The position numbers and the translations under genes were made by a program. Of a DNA stretch of 6,469 nt, positions 5,406-6,469 are shown piece by piece. The notes below the pieces were generated by a model. It made no database searches. It saw only the letters and a list, made by a program, of their open reading frames with translations, and was not told where the DNA came from. The stretch spans positions 1-6,469 of the forward strand of contig DUGV01000088.1 of the NCBI GenBank assembly GCA_013331225.1, given 5' to 3'. This DNA comes from Methanolinea sp. (GTDB lineage Archaea > Halobacteriota > Methanomicrobia > Methanomicrobiales > Methanospirillaceae). Each line of letters opens with the position of its first letter. Within the stretch, counting starts at the first letter, position 1.

Positions 5406-5432
5406 CAGCAGGACGCAACCGGGATACCGCCG

Positions 5433-6206
5433 ATGAAGAGATTCTCGCTCATACTCACCTACCTGGTCCTGGTCGCCATCAGCGCAGTCCTCCTTGGGCT
5501 TGTCACATATTCTCCGCTTCCCGATCTCGTGGCCAGTTTTGCGAGTCCGGAGATACAGTTTGCGATCGTCCTCAGTCTCGTCACGAGCTTTGCATCAACG
5601 GCCATTTGCATCGTCATCGCAATTCCTGTCGCGTATGCTCTGGCCCGATTCGACTTCTTCGGGAAAAGGATCGCAAACCTCGCCCTCACGCTCCCCCTCA
5701 CCCTCCCTCCGCTGGTTGCAGGAATTGCCCTCCTGCTCTTCTTTGGAACGACGCCGTGGGGAAAAGCTCTTGAGCAGGCCGGATTCATGGTCATTTTCAC
5801 TCCGCTTGGTATCATCGTGGCAGAAGTATTCGTGAACATCCCCTACATGATCCGGATCCTGCGGTCTGCGTTCTCCACGATCAATCCCCGGTACGAATAT
5901 GTTGCAAAGACCCTCGGCTGCACGGACACCGGGGCGTTCTTCCGTGTCACCCTGCCGATGGCCCGATCAGGCCTCCTTGCCGGGACCGTCATCACCTGGT
6001 CAAAGGCCATGGGGGAGTTCGGTGCAGTCCTGATGGTTGCCGGTGCAACGACAATGCGGACAGAGACGCTGCCGATAGCCCTCTACCTCAATATCTCAAC
6101 AGGGGACCTGGATCTCGCAGTTGCAGCCGCGACCATCCTGATCCTGATCTCGCTTGTGACCCTGTGTGCGGTGGAATATTTCGACAAAGGAGTCAATGTC
6201 TTTTAG
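5433..6206 (+). CDS. modB: Molybdate/tungstate ABC transporter permease (ModB/WtpB-like)
   Basis: 257 residues, strongly hydrophobic, with five to six membrane segments (about 5-25, 42-70, 82-104, 118-142, 180-205 and 228-248). Between them lies the EAA loop that contacts the ATPase: YEYVAKTLGCTDTG followed by FFRVTLPMARSGLLAG (about 155-184). SKAMGEFGAVLMVAG (190-204) is the conserved stretch of the molybdate/tungstate/sulfate permease group. It forms the inner-membrane channel for the oxyanion delivered by the binding protein upstream. The ATG at 5433 has only a weak ribosome site (GGGAT at 5421-5425), so translation may depend on coupling from the preceding gene 27 bp upstream. The TAG stop overlaps the ribosome site of the ATPase gene. 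Specificity for Mo or W is not visible. Confidence 0.94.
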   Translation: MKRFSLILTYLVLVAISAVLLGLVTYSPLPDLVASFASPEIQFAIVLSLVTSFASTAICIVIAIPVAYALARFDFFGKRIANLALTLPLTLPPLVAGIALLLFFGTTPWGKALEQAGFMVIFTPLGIIVAEVFVNIPYMIRILRSAFSTINPRYEYVAKTLGCTDTGAFFRVTLPMARSGLLAGTVITWSKAMGEFGAVLMVAGATTMRTETLPIALYLNISTGDLDLAVAAATILILISLVTLCAVEYFDKGVNVF

Positions 6207-6213
6207 GAGGTGA
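6205..6213 (+). promoter_or_regulatory. Perfect Shine-Dalgarno site of the ATPase gene, overlapping the permease stop
   Basis: AGGAGGTGA fully complements the usual archaeal 16S rRNA 3' end and is spaced 6 nt from the ATG at 6220. Its first two bases are part of the TAG stop codon of the permease gene, which suggests translational coupling or strong independent loading of the ATPase message. Confidence 0.8.
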
Positions 6214-6219
6214 GGGGTA

Positions 6220-6469
6220 ATGCTGCGCATCGATTCGGTCTCAATCACCCTCGGCGAGTTCTCTGTTCGTGATGTGTCACTCGAGATACGACCCAATGAA
6301 TACTTTATTATTCTCGGACCGACCGGTGCGGGTAAAACAGTGCTGCTTGAGACAATCGCCGGAATTCATACCCCTGGCTCAGGGAAGATCTTCCTTGGCA
6401 ACCAGGAGATCACCTCCATAGAACCGCGTTTGCGGAATATAGGGATGGTCTACCAGGACTTCATGCTCT
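6220..6469 (+). CDS. modC: Molybdate/tungstate ABC transporter ATP-binding protein, N-terminal part, cut by the right edge
   Basis: The first 83 residues of an ABC ATPase. The Walker A motif GPTGAGKT lies at 33-40 and is followed by VLLETIAGIHTPGSGKI, and the Q-loop glutamine is Q79 in MVYQDF. The GPTGAGKT-VLLE form resembles archaeal tungstate/molybdate importer ATPases (WtpC/ModC). The signature and Walker B motifs, and any regulatory C-terminal domain, lie outside the window. It begins 13 bp after the permease gene and completes the binding protein-permease-ATPase set. It would power oxyanion import at the inner face of the membrane. Confidence 0.93.
   Translation, partial: MLRIDSVSITLGEFSVRDVSLEIRPNEYFIILGPTGAGKTVLLETIAGIHTPGSGKIFLGNQEITSIEPRLRNIGMVYQDFML

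Overview
The window looks like part of a methanogenic archaeon, most likely of the order Methanomicrobiales. The evidence is a cysteine-type formate dehydrogenase catalytic subunit beside FmdE-family proteins, archaeal-style AT-rich promoters, and Shine-Dalgarno sites that match an archaeal/bacterial 16S 3' end. Genes are fairly GC-rich, while intergenic regions are strongly AT-rich. The order-level assignment is inference from family resemblance; no database search was possible.

Layout from left to right: (1) The 5' part of fdhA (minus strand, running off the left edge) encodes a molybdopterin or tungstopterin formate dehydrogenase alpha subunit. (2) A 504-bp AT-rich non-coding region divides fdhA from the next gene and carries a perfect 11-bp-arm palindrome and other candidate control sites. 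(3) A rightward pair follows: a stand-alone FmdE-family protein with a C-terminal zinc ribbon, then a two-domain protein that joins a TrmO/TsaA (UPF0066) domain to a second FmdE-like domain. (4) A leftward fdhD (formate dehydrogenase accessory protein) converges on that pair with an 11-bp gap. (5) A 180-bp divergent promoter region leads to a rightward transport operon: molybdate/tungstate-binding lipoprotein (modA-like), a second, stand-alone TrmO/TsaA-family protein, the permease (modB/wtpB-like), and the start of the ATPase (modC/wtpC-like), which is cut by the right edge.

Taken together this is a Mo/W supply-and-use island: import of the oxyanion, the factor that activates the cofactor in formate dehydrogenase, and the enzyme that uses it. 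The part that ordinary annotation does not explain is the repeated presence of the TrmO/TsaA domain. It occurs once fused to an FmdE-like domain and once inserted between the binding-protein and permease genes of the transporter. In E. coli the family methylates t6A37 of tRNA; here two independent context signals tie it to Mo/W or formate metabolism. FdhD is also odd: it lacks the cysteines of the usual sulfur-transfer loop and has a different CxxC in a conserved helix.
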